From: DATBAX01 sp963723765
GTDB lineage: Bacteria > Acidobacteriota > Terriglobia > Terriglobales > Acidobacteriaceae
Direction: 5' to 3'
Length of the DNA stretch: 64,000 nt
Assembly: GCA_963723765.1 (NCBI GenBank)
Contig: CAVRSD010000003.1
Coordinates: forward strand, 62,001 to 126,000
Part shown: one piece after another, positions 27,347 through 35,566 of the stretch
Layout of the letters: each line of letters starts with the position of its first letter
How positions within the stretch are numbered: position 1 is the first letter of the stretch
Position numbers and translations under genes: made by a program
Notes under the pieces: generated by a model
Told to the model about the DNA's origin: nothing
The model's input: only the letters and a program-made list of their open reading frames with translations
Database searches by the model: none

Positions 27347-27393
27347 TCATCCCGAAGTCCCGGCGGTTTTCAGCCGGGCGAGGGATCTCGCGT
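27347..27393 (+). repeat. Hairpin repeat flanking GIY-YIG gene, copy B (forward)
   Basis: Identical to copy A over the core from GTCATCCCGAAG to GAGGGATCTCGCG. It is divergent from copy B', 41 bp away. Confidence 0.75.
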
Positions 27394-27507
27394 GAAGCTA
27401 GAACGCGTTTGATTTGACTTCGCCCTGAAACTGAGTGGGATTGGGTCGCGACGGGAACGCAAGAAAGGCCAAACCCGAACCTAACCATATAGATGTGGCG
27501 GGCTGGC

Positions 27508-27537
27508 CCATCCTTTCCGGTTCTTGGAAAGGGTGGG
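27508..27537. repeat. Hairpin resembling the ACCCT-type structured repeat
   Basis: CCCATCCTTTCC (27508-27519), loop GGTTCTT region, GGAAAGGGTGGG ending 27537. The stem is near perfect, and the outer CCCATCC/GGGTGGG words match the flanks of copies at 9964, 11101 and 46303, although the inner bases and loop differ. Confidence 0.45.
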
Positions 27538-27754
27538 AACCATGGACGTCGGCGCTATGTTGTTTTGACTCATCCGGACTTGCCCGCTCCGGAAACAATC
27601 TCAGAGCGCGAAACCGGCGCTCCCCGCAGCATCGCCTCCCACCCCTTCGACTTCGCTCAGGGCAGGCTCTTGCAAGAAACACAAGAGTGGGCACCCCCAG
27701 CAGGGATGGCGCAGGCAGAAAGTTAAAGGTGGGCCATCCGCCAATCGCTTAGGT

Positions 27755-28603
27755 CTAGGGCTGTGGCTGTTCCAGGTTCTTGACCATTTGCTGATAGATA
27801 GGGCTCGACCAGGCCCTTTTTCTCAAGCGCCCATAGAATCCCTTGCCAGTCGTGATGACGACTCGCGTTTTGCTCCCTTGCGCTTCCAGTATGGCAGTGA
27901 CGCTTTCCCCGCCGTAGACGTAGTGGCCGCTCGTACTACGTGGCCGCTTGCATTCTATGCGAGTGGCAGTCTCTTCCTCTACCTTGCAGTCCACGCTCTC
28001 CATGGCAGGTTTGAGGGCCGCCGTTACTTTGTCCATTTCGAAGGGAATGATCGAGTCTACGTCTTCCGATCCCACAGATTTGGTCTCGGTGTCAATGGTC
28101 ACGTCCTCGAAGGTCTTGATCCAATTCGTTCGTGTGTCCGGATCCAGTTGTTGAACTTTCGCAGCGTAGTGCAGGATAAAAAGGTTTTGCTTGCCGAAAA
28201 TAATCCTGGCGATCTCGTGCTGATCGGGCCAACCGAGGCAGGGCTTTTCCTGCCATTCATACAAAATGCTGTTTTCATCCTGTGCGATTACATTCCATTT
28301 CGTTGCGCCGGGGCACTCCTTCTCTTTGACCGCCTTCAACGCATCGAGTTCGTCCTTTGGCGTGGAAGCATGTTTACCTCGCAGGCCGAAGTTTTGGTAA
28401 GTAAATAGCTCCTTCCACTGATGGATGTCGTCTCCTTGACGGACATACTCCATAATCACGTACCCATGCTGCTCGGCGTGGTTTGCCATTTTCCAGTCCA
28501 GACTCAATGGAATGTTCAGGCTTTCATTCTCGCCGGCGGACGCCGTAACCCCTGCGCACACCATGAGACATAAAAAGCCAAAGACGAGCAGTGCTTTTTT
28601 CAT
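27755..28603 (-). CDS. Hypothetical secreted protein
   Basis: A 282-residue protein with a signal peptide (ALLVFGFLCLMVCAGVTASAG). The mature part has two halves, each with one or two cysteines (KECPGATKW and KPCLGWP; VDCKVEEETATRIECKRP). FILHYAAKVQQLDPDTRTNWIKTF is reminiscent of small periplasmic proteins that bind hydrophobic ligands, but I recognise no family. It ends in GFYGRLRKRAWSSPIYQQMVKNL. Confidence 0.7.
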   Translation of the reverse strand: MKKALLVFGFLCLMVCAGVTASAGENESLNIPLSLDWKMANHAEQHGYVIMEYVRQGDDIHQWKELFTYQNFGLRGKHASTPKDELDALKAVKEKECPGATKWNVIAQDENSILYEWQEKPCLGWPDQHEIARIIFGKQNLFILHYAAKVQQLDPDTRTNWIKTFEDVTIDTETKSVGSEDVDSIIPFEMDKVTAALKPAMESVDCKVEEETATRIECKRPRSTSGHYVYGGESVTAILEAQGSKTRVVITTGKGFYGRLRKRAWSSPIYQQMVKNLEQPQP

Positions 28604-28985
28604 ATATGTACTCCCGAAACTGAGTGGGTGAGCATAATCGTCCTCGGAGTTAGCTGCAAGGGCGGAACATCCGTACGCAATCGAGGTGCCACACTTTGTT
28701 GTGATGGCCCAAAAGGCACAAGGCTGATTTTTCCCTCCGGCTTCATCCTTAAGATCTCTCCAGGTAATTACAACTACTGAAATTCGTGGTCAGGAGCAGT
28801 GGCAGTCGAGCTGCACTCTACGGTCCTAGAACGCAGTCGCAATTGGTTTCTCAAATGGGAAACACAATGAAAAGTAAGGTGCTTCGGGTTTCGCCGGTTT
28901 TCAGGCACGACAGAAAACCGGGCCAAGGTCTGCCCAGTTAATGGGCGCTGCTGCCGTGGGAACTAAGAACTCAAAGGAGAGACAC
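28604..28985. other. Divergent intergenic region
   Basis: A 382-bp region between a minus-strand gene starting at 28603 and a plus-strand lipoprotein gene at 28986. It must hold both promoters. I see no coding sequence, strong hairpin or repeat in it. A good ribosome site (AAAGGAGAG) precedes 28986. Confidence 0.5.
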
Positions 28986-29492
28986 ATGAAACATATCTTG
29001 ATCTTGATTTTGATCGTCTTCGCCGTCGGTTGTAACTCTGCCAGCAACGCCGGGGGCGGATCCGGTACGGATACCTCAATGCCGGGGACATGGACCATAA
29101 CCGGGACTCTTGGTCAGGGTGGATCGGTTACTTACCAGGTGAAGTTGGTTTCAAGTCCGTGCAGCGTGACGACCCCAGTGGGCACGTTCTCCGTGCAGGG
29201 GCCGGTTTGCTTTATCGCCAACAATAACAGTGGGCAGGGTTCGATCGTTGGAGGCTCGACTTCCGCGAAGAGTGCGGGTCAGGGGGTTCTGATCGGCGTG
29301 GCGGCGAACCCCGTTCCTGCTGACGCGGCATTCACCCTGGTTTTTGTCGCCGGCGCCGGGAATGGCAATATGGCTGAGTTCACTGGCAGCGGAACCGTGA
29401 ATAATGGCACGCTGACAGGGACTGGGTCGTGCAGCACAACCACGCCGATATGTCAGGGCATGAGCGGTACATTCTCCGGAACCCAGCAGTAG
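28986..29492 (+). CDS. Hypothetical lipoprotein, Gly/Thr-rich
   Basis: 168 residues. A lipoprotein signal with lipobox FAVGC (Cys16) is followed by a Gly/Ser/Thr-rich beta-type domain (GTWTITGTLGQGGSVTYQVK, TFSVQGPVCFIANNN, GSGTVNNGTLTGTGSC). Cysteines occur in pairs, so disulfides are plausible. Similar small secreted beta proteins are frequent in Acidobacteriota. Function unknown. Start 28986 is chosen over 28941 because of the ribosome site and signal peptide. Confidence 0.72.
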   Translation: MKHILILILIVFAVGCNSASNAGGGSGTDTSMPGTWTITGTLGQGGSVTYQVKLVSSPCSVTTPVGTFSVQGPVCFIANNNSGQGSIVGGSTSAKSAGQGVLIGVAANPVPADAAFTLVFVAGAGNGNMAEFTGSGTVNNGTLTGTGSCSTTTPICQGMSGTFSGTQQ

Positions 29493-29523
29493 TTGCGACG
29501 GTACGGGCTGGTCCCGAAATGCT

Positions 29524-29724
29524 TTAGGTCTTATTCGGCGCCGCTTGTTCGCGATGAAGCTCTTCGACATACTTCTTGGCGTTCACGGAGTGCTCATGCG
29601 CCTGCCGGGTAAGTTCGTGAGCGGTGAGATGATCCCCCTGCCCATGGGCGGTGGCGGCGGCGGCATGGGCGTGGGCGGCAATGTTGTGGAGTTCGGCGGC
29701 TCGATTGTGCGTGCTCTGTGGCAT
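29524..29724 (-). CDS. Small His/Ala-rich helical protein
   Basis: A 66-residue protein built of regularly spaced histidines and alanines (NRAAELHNIAAHAHAAAATA, HEHSVNAKKYVEELHRE), predicted as a helical hairpin. The same pattern (ELHN-AAHAH--AA--H) is seen in small conserved soil-bacterial proteins of unknown role. Metal binding is possible. No neighbours suggest a function. Confidence 0.6.
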   Translation of the reverse strand: MPQSTHNRAAELHNIAAHAHAAAATAHGQGDHLTAHELTRQAHEHSVNAKKYVEELHREQAAPNKT

Positions 29725-29766
29725 GTTGTTTCTCCTAATTCAATTGGATGCGGATAGGTCACCTTA

Positions 29767-30513
29767 CTACTTTTCCTTGCTCGCTCCTGGCCATAGATCG
29801 AACAGCTCGCTGTTAGTGGCCGGGAGGAAGTCTTTTCTTTGAGCAACCTCGCGCAAAAGTTCAGTCAGTCGATGCCATTGCCCTTGTTCTTCTATTTCCC
29901 AGCTATGGAGAAATAGATGAGCAATCCCTCCATTTTTGGCCACATGGTCAACCGCCGATCGGAAATGTTCTACCCAATCGGTGGTACATCGATGATGACG
30001 AATAAAATTCAGCGCGCCCTGGAAATTTTTTTCCAGCAGAGCGTGTCGAAATTGAATTCCCGCGGAATGTGAGAAAGCATGCGTGCTCAGCCCCCAGAGG
30101 TATGGGTCTCTCGGGAACTCATGGAGGTTAAACATACAAGTGCGTGCTCCTTTGAAGCCCGCCTGTTTTACGAGGTCCCGGATTCGTGAATTAAATTTGC
30201 CCCTCGGATAGCAAAACGCAGATGCTCTTTTCCCGGTAACGTGTTCCAGCCAATTCTTTCCGCCTTCAATTTCAGCGAGGGCCGCAGCGTTGTCCATCGA
30301 TCGCAAGGAAAGATGACTGCCAGTATGGGCGCCGACATCGAAATGACCGGCAATTTCCCGAACATCTTTCGGGCTCATCACGTCTCGTTCCGGATTCGTC
30401 TGCGGAATATAAAAAGTCGCCTTCAGGTTCAAACTTTGTAAAAGATCAGCGGTTCGTAAATCGGTGGGGTGGCCATCATCCACGCTGATGGTCAAATACC
30501 TGGGGACAGTCAT
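29767..30513 (-). CDS. Polysaccharide deacetylase family protein (NodB-like)
   Basis: A 248-residue carbohydrate esterase 4-type protein. The first motif is SVDDGHP (catalytic Asp), the metal-binding motif GAHTGSHLSL (His-x3-His), and a later CYPRGKFN region matches the 'R.P.G' motif of the family. There is no signal peptide, so it may act in the cytoplasm on a glycan precursor. It lies 6 bp from the end of the phosphoesterase gene and may share its transcript. Confidence 0.85.
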   Translation of the reverse strand: MTVPRYLTISVDDGHPTDLRTADLLQSLNLKATFYIPQTNPERDVMSPKDVREIAGHFDVGAHTGSHLSLRSMDNAAALAEIEGGKNWLEHVTGKRASAFCYPRGKFNSRIRDLVKQAGFKGARTCMFNLHEFPRDPYLWGLSTHAFSHSAGIQFRHALLEKNFQGALNFIRHHRCTTDWVEHFRSAVDHVAKNGGIAHLFLHSWEIEEQGQWHRLTELLREVAQRKDFLPATNSELFDLWPGASKEK

Positions 30514-30518
30514 ATCAG

Positions 30519-31997
30519 TCAGCTTTGAGTTTTTACAGCGACCTTGCGCCGGCCACTTTCTTGTTTAGGTAGCTGCTGGTCGTGGTCCGGGAAAACGGGT
30601 TTAGGCAGCATCTCAGACTCATATTTCGCGAGACGGACGGGCCCGCTGGTGTCGGGCAACGATGGCGCTGCCGCACCTGCATTCTGAAATCGAAGAACCG
30701 AACTCAAGCTGCCAAACGTCTGCCGTCGCCAGTCGCTGATGTTAGTTTCGCGGACGCCAGTGAACTCCTCCAGGAACTGAAGCACCGAAGTGTGATCGAA
30801 CTGCTGGCTGGACACGTAGCCGCCGGCGGTCCACGGTGAGACGATGATGCAGGGCACGCGAAATCCGCCGCCGATCGGAAGACCCCGAACGAACTCCTGA
30901 GGCGTATCGCGAGCAGGTACCGGCGGCGCAACGTGATCGAAGATGCCATCGTTCTCGTCGTAGTTGAGGATAAAAACAGTCTTTGCCCAGACCTCAGGAT
31001 TGGCCGCAATCGCGTCAATCTTGCTGGCCACAAAGGCCGCACCCTCGGCGGGCATGTAGTCCGGATGTTCCGATTGATAAGCGGTTGGGATGACCCACGA
31101 GACTGCCGGCAGCTTGCCATTGGCGGCATCGTATTCGAACTGGCCTTCCGGACTGCGCACCATTGCTTTGGTGTAGAGAGCGGATCCTGGGCGCGCATCC
31201 CGGAAGACTTTGAAAGTTTCCAGTAGATTGCAGCCGTAGTTGTCTTCCTGCTGATAAACCTTCCAACTGATGCCTGCGTTTTCGAGCCGTTCAGCATAAG
31301 TGGTCCAGGTGTATCCACTCTCGGGCGCGACGTTTTTGAGGATCGGGCCGCCGTTCTTTCCTTCGGGATCAATCGTGCCGGTCATCCAATACATGCGGTT
31401 GGGCCAGGTGGGGCCCATCACCGAACAGTGATAGGCGTCGCACAGCGTGAAGGCTTCGGCCAAAGCAAACTGGAATGGAATATCGTCGCGGGTGTAGTAA
31501 CCCATGCAATACGGGCCATGAGCGCCGTCCGCTTTGCGATGGGCCGCCAGCCATCGGTCCATGCGTCCGCCATTCCAAGCCTCGTGTTGGACGGCCCAGG
31601 CATGACTGGTGGAAGGGATCTTCTGAGCACTGGTGGAGCGTGTATCCAGATGAAACGGTAAAAAGTGGCCGTCTGGATTCAGGTCATCCGGCTGATAAAA
31701 AACCGATTGGCCGTTGGACAGCTTGAGGGCTTGTGGATCGTCGAAGCCGCGGACTCCCGCCATGGTTCCGAAGTAATGATCGAAGGAGCGATTCTCCTGC
31801 ATGAGCATAACGACATGCTTAACATCGCGCAGGGAACCAGACGAGCGTGACTGCTGGGCCAGCATGCGCCGTACATTGGGAGGCATCAGGCCGGAAGCGG
31901 CCGCTGCGACGGCAAATCGTCCAGCACCTCTCAGAAGCTGGCGGCGGGTCAGCTTCAACGGAACAACGCTGGAACCATCAGGAATAGGAATCTTCAT
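30519..31997 (-). CDS. Phosphoesterase/phospholipase C family protein, Tat-exported
   Basis: 492 residues. A twin-arginine signal (TRRQLLRGAGRFAVAAAASG) precedes the phosphoesterase domain. HVVMLMQENRSFDHYFGTM is the family's metal-binding start, with AYHCSVMGPTWPNRMYWMTG in the middle and FILNYDENDGIFDHVAPP near the end. This group includes acid phosphatases and phosphocholine-specific phospholipases C; the substrate here is unknown. Start ATG 31997 is used; an upstream TTG (32015) is less likely. Confidence 0.85.
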   Translation of the reverse strand: MKIPIPDGSSVVPLKLTRRQLLRGAGRFAVAAAASGLMPPNVRRMLAQQSRSSGSLRDVKHVVMLMQENRSFDHYFGTMAGVRGFDDPQALKLSNGQSVFYQPDDLNPDGHFLPFHLDTRSTSAQKIPSTSHAWAVQHEAWNGGRMDRWLAAHRKADGAHGPYCMGYYTRDDIPFQFALAEAFTLCDAYHCSVMGPTWPNRMYWMTGTIDPEGKNGGPILKNVAPESGYTWTTYAERLENAGISWKVYQQEDNYGCNLLETFKVFRDARPGSALYTKAMVRSPEGQFEYDAANGKLPAVSWVIPTAYQSEHPDYMPAEGAAFVASKIDAIAANPEVWAKTVFILNYDENDGIFDHVAPPVPARDTPQEFVRGLPIGGGFRVPCIIVSPWTAGGYVSSQQFDHTSVLQFLEEFTGVRETNISDWRRQTFGSLSSVLRFQNAGAAAPSLPDTSGPVRLAKYESEMLPKPVFPDHDQQLPKQESGRRKVAVKTQS

Positions 31998-32140
31998 TGG
32001 GATGCCTGAATGCAATCATATTATCAATCGCGCAGAGATTTCGTGTGTGTACCTGCCTGGTTTCTAGGCGGGGGTCCCAATCGCCCGTTAGAATGAGGTT
32101 CTGATTCGTCCTTGCTTCTCGTTCTATTGCAATTCAGCCT

Positions 32141-34561
32141 ATGGTGCGCCTCAGCGAAGTTCGGCAGACCCTGCGCCGGCTCTGGAAGAACCGGGGATTT
32201 TCGTCGTCGGTTATTTTGACGTTGGGGTTGGGAGTGGGGGCGACGGTTTCGGTCTTCAGCATTATTTATGCGGTGATGATCCAGCCGCTGCCTTATGCGG
32301 ATCCGGCGCGGCTAGTTAGCGTATCTCAGAGCAAAATCGCCAACGACCAGGCGGACTTCGATGGATTCTCTCCTGCCGATTTTCTGGACTTTCGCCAGCA
32401 GCAAAACGTGTTCACCGACCTCGCGGCTTCTTGCGGCTTTCACTACACCTTGACCGGGCATGGCGAGCCCAGGCCTTTGAGCGGCGTGGCAACTTCGCCC
32501 GGACTGTTCGCGATTCTGGGTGCGCAGCCTGCGTTGGGGCGTTCTTTCTCGCCGAAGGAAGACGACTTTTCATCGCCACATGTGGTGATGTTGAGCCACC
32601 ATCTTTGGGCAAATGAATTTCACGGTGATCCGCAAATTGTTGGCAAAGCTATTTCTTTGAACGGGGGACCGTATTTCGTAGTCGGCGTCATGCCCAGTAG
32701 CTTCCGCTCGCTCGACGACGACGGAGACACGGACCTTTGGATCCCTTTACGGCAGCAGATCCGTCCGGATCGCATGCTCTGGCGCGATCAGTATTTTTTG
32801 CAGGTCGTGGGAAGGCTGCGTCCCGGTGTGACGCTCGACCAGGCCCGCGCCGACATGAATCGCATTGCCGCGCAGTTGCACTTGCAATATCAGGCATCGG
32901 ATAGTCGGATGGGGGCGGTGGTCATGCCACTGCAGCAGGCTTTGGTTGGCGAAACCAGGAACTCACTCCTGCTCGCGTTCGGTATTGTGCTGCTGGTGTT
33001 GTTGATTGCGAGCGCCAACGTGGCCATCTTGATGCTTGCGCGCGTGACCGGACGCACGCGTGAATTGGCGGTGCGCATGGCGCTGGGTGCGAGCACCTCA
33101 CGAATCCTCACAGATGTGCTGATGGAGAGTCTGGTACTGGGCTTGGCCTCCGGCCTTCTGGGAGTGGTTTTTGCGCTTGCGGGCCGCCAGCTATTTCAGC
33201 GTTTCGGTCCGGATAATGACAGTCTCGGGTTGATTCAAATCAGTCCCGCAGTGATGATGTTTGCGATCGCCGTATCTGTGATTGTCGGATTCGGTTTTGG
33301 ATTGCTCCCGGCGTTTAAAGTGTTGGGAACGAATGTTCAACGCATCCTGCGGAATGCTGGAAACGCAACCACCATCGACGCGAGCGGACGTTTCATTCGC
33401 AATACGTTTATCATCGGCGAGATCTCTCTTTCCGTCGTGTTACTCGTGGCTACGGGATTACTGCTACGCAGCATGGTGAATTTGCAGCATCAGCCCCTTG
33501 GTTTTCGTGCAGACCATGTGGTCACAAGCTGGATTGGACTGCCACGAATTCGCTATCAGAATAACGAGGACGAGGCCGCATTCTTCAGCCGTGTGGACCA
33601 AAACCTGCGCGCCTTACCCGGCGTCGAGGCGGCTGGATTGGGTTATCCCTTGCCACTCCAGGGAAATCCATACTGGACCAGCTTCACCATCGCCGGGAGG
33701 AGCGACAATCCCAGCGACTATGAAGGGGCGTCGCTACGCCGCATCGATTCCGGATTCTTGCCTCTGCTGAATATTCCGCTACTCGATGGGCGGAATTTTT
33801 CCGATGCCGACGACGCAAAGTCTCAAGCGGTGGCGATCGTTTCCGAGTCTTTTGCGCACGAACAATGGCCTAACGACAGCGCGATCGGAAAATATATCTC
33901 GATCCATCGCGATGGCGCGCCGGTGCCACGCCGCATAGTGGGCGTTGTGGGAGACGTCAGAAATTCGATCGGGGACGAGCCATTGCCCACTATGTATGTC
34001 TCTTTCAAACAGATGCCTCCGCAATCGATGCAGATCGTACTGTTGTGCCATAATGCGTCGGATTGTGGGCTGTCCCAGGTGCGGCAAGCGGTGCAGAGCG
34101 TCGATCCCGAGCAGCCGGTTGACGATATGTACCCAATGGAATCCATCGTCTACGACGCATTGGGGCCATGGAGATTCGCACTTTCGCTGTTGGGTGGATT
34201 GGCTGCACTTGCGGCAGTCCTCACCGGTATCGGATTATTCGCGGTAGTTTCCTATTTGGTGCGCGAGAGGACAAAAGAATTGGGGGTCAGAATGGCAATT
34301 GGAGCCACGCGAAGCAACGTCATGAAACTGGTGTTGACCCAAAGCTTGAAACTGGCTTTATTCGGAACTGCGATTGGATTGGCACTCACCTTCGCAATCG
34401 TGCGTCTGATGACCACCATGGTGTACGCGATTCATCCGAATGATCCCGCAACTTTCCTCGTCGTCGCTCTCGCGGTCGCTGTAATTTCAATCGTGGCAGC
34501 ATATGTTCCAGCACGCCGGGCCTCTCGCATCGAGCCGCTGGCGGCTTTGCGGGAAGAGTAG
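32141..34561 (+). CDS. ADOP-family duplicated ABC permease (MacB/FtsX-like)
   Basis: An 806-residue membrane protein with two MacB_PCD periplasmic domains, each followed by an FtsX-type permease domain. It has a first helix near residues 20-42 (SSVILTLGLGVGATVSVFSI), helices at about 280-400, a helix near 430-450 and three C-terminal helices. RTRELAVRMALGAS and RTKELGVRMAIGAT are the two conserved FtsX motifs. The opening VRQTLRRLWKNRGF is typical of the acidobacterial ADOP family. No ATPase gene is adjacent. The substrate is unknown. Confidence 0.9.
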   Translation: MVRLSEVRQTLRRLWKNRGFSSSVILTLGLGVGATVSVFSIIYAVMIQPLPYADPARLVSVSQSKIANDQADFDGFSPADFLDFRQQQNVFTDLAASCGFHYTLTGHGEPRPLSGVATSPGLFAILGAQPALGRSFSPKEDDFSSPHVVMLSHHLWANEFHGDPQIVGKAISLNGGPYFVVGVMPSSFRSLDDDGDTDLWIPLRQQIRPDRMLWRDQYFLQVVGRLRPGVTLDQARADMNRIAAQLHLQYQASDSRMGAVVMPLQQALVGETRNSLLLAFGIVLLVLLIASANVAILMLARVTGRTRELAVRMALGASTSRILTDVLMESLVLGLASGLLGVVFALAGRQLFQRFGPDNDSLGLIQISPAVMMFAIAVSVIVGFGFGLLPAFKVLGTNVQRILRNAGNATTIDASGRFIRNTFIIGEISLSVVLLVATGLLLRSMVNLQHQPLGFRADHVVTSWIGLPRIRYQNNEDEAAFFSRVDQNLRALPGVEAAGLGYPLPLQGNPYWTSFTIAGRSDNPSDYEGASLRRIDSGFLPLLNIPLLDGRNFSDADDAKSQAVAIVSESFAHEQWPNDSAIGKYISIHRDGAPVPRRIVGVVGDVRNSIGDEPLPTMYVSFKQMPPQSMQIVLLCHNASDCGLSQVRQAVQSVDPEQPVDDMYPMESIVYDALGPWRFALSLLGGLAALAAVLTGIGLFAVVSYLVRERTKELGVRMAIGATRSNVMKLVLTQSLKLALFGTAIGLALTFAIVRLMTTMVYAIHPNDPATFLVVALAVAVISIVAAYVPARRASRIEPLAALREE

Positions 34562-34585
34562 GTTCCATTCAGCGCTGGTCATTCA

Positions 34586-35485
34586 TCACGACTTCCCCTG
34601 CATGGACTTCCCGAGATCGCGCAAGCTCTTGCCATCTAACTTTAAGGAAGCGGCCGCAACATTTTCGTCCAGGTGCTTCACACTGGAAGTGCCAGGAATG
34701 GGAAGCATTACGGGAGAGCGCCATAGCAGCCATGCCAGTGCCAGCTGCGAGATTGAAATTTTATTCTCTTCCGCCAGATGCTGCAGTGCGTTGCCTGACC
34801 CCGAAAGCTTTCCGGCCGCGAGCGGAAACCAGGGAATGAATCCGATCTTGGAGCGCTCGCAGTATTCCAGGACATCTCCCGCCGCCTGGTCCGCCAGGCT
34901 GTAGCGGTTTTGCACGGTGACAATCGGCACGAGGGTACGCGCATGCTCAATCTGCGCCACGCTGACCTCCGAAAGTCCAATGTGTTTGATCTTGCCCTCA
35001 GACTGCAAATCTTTGAGAGTCCCCAGTTGGTCGGCAGCGGGAACTTTTGGATCGATGCGATGCAGTTGAAAAAGATCAATGCACTCCAGTCGTAGCCGCT
35101 TCAGACTGCCTTCACACGCGGCGCGTAGATGCTCGGGTTTGCCATTCTCGCTCCACTGGTCGGGCCCCTGACGATCGAATCCGGCCTTCGTCGCGATCAC
35201 CAATCCCGCCGGATAAGGATACAGCGCTTCGGCAATGATCTCTTCGCTCACGCCTGGTCCGTAGGAATCCGCCGTGTCGATAAAATTGATTCCCAGTTCG
35301 ACGGCCCGCTGCAAGACCTTGACGGCCTCGTTTCGATCCTTCGGCTCTCCCCAGACTCCTTTGCCGGTAATCCGCATGGCGCCGAACCCAAGTCGGCTGA
35401 TTTCGAGGTCGGATCCAATTACGAATCCGCCGCTTCGGGCAGCAGGTCGAGATTCCCAGTCTGGTTTCGCAGGTGCACTCTTCAT
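34586..35485 (-). CDS. Aldo/keto reductase
   Basis: A 299-residue TIM-barrel oxidoreductase. The catalytic tetrad residues appear in DTADSYGPG (Asp, Tyr), IATKAGFD (Lys) and LFQLHRIDP (His). LPIPGTSSVKHLDEN is the C-terminal NADP(H)-binding motif. It probably reduces an aldehyde or ketone; the substrate is not predictable. It is convergent with the ADOP permease gene, with 24 bp between stops. Confidence 0.9.
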   Translation of the reverse strand: MKSAPAKPDWESRPAARSGGFVIGSDLEISRLGFGAMRITGKGVWGEPKDRNEAVKVLQRAVELGINFIDTADSYGPGVSEEIIAEALYPYPAGLVIATKAGFDRQGPDQWSENGKPEHLRAACEGSLKRLRLECIDLFQLHRIDPKVPAADQLGTLKDLQSEGKIKHIGLSEVSVAQIEHARTLVPIVTVQNRYSLADQAAGDVLEYCERSKIGFIPWFPLAAGKLSGSGNALQHLAEENKISISQLALAWLLWRSPVMLPIPGTSSVKHLDENVAAASLKLDGKSLRDLGKSMQGKS

Positions 35486-35566
35486 CGCTTTCGTTCTCCT
35501 CTTCCAATCCTTTGATTCGGACGGGAGAGCCGGCGTTACTATTTCTGAGCGGAAAACTTCGCGCGG

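Larger units (their letters stand above)
27191..27754. other. Repeat-rich intergenic region
   Basis: A 564-bp gap without a gene that I can support. It contains hairpin-repeat copies B' and B (27257-27393), the hairpin at 27508-27537, and further low-complexity dispersed-repeat text (CCCCTTCGACTTCGCTCAGG at about 27644). Open frames here translate to repeat-derived peptides such as VIPKSR-type strings and are not genes. Confidence 0.6.

Noticed and set aside
26669..27393. CRISPR array
   Set aside because: The four repeats alternate in orientation and are separated by unequal spacers and a gene; they are hairpins in inverted pairs.
27207..27752. Several overlapping open frames in the repeat-rich gap
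   Set aside because: Translations are of repeat sequence (VIPKSR-type, Gly/Arg-rich) in multiple frames; no codon bias, start site or homologous pattern.
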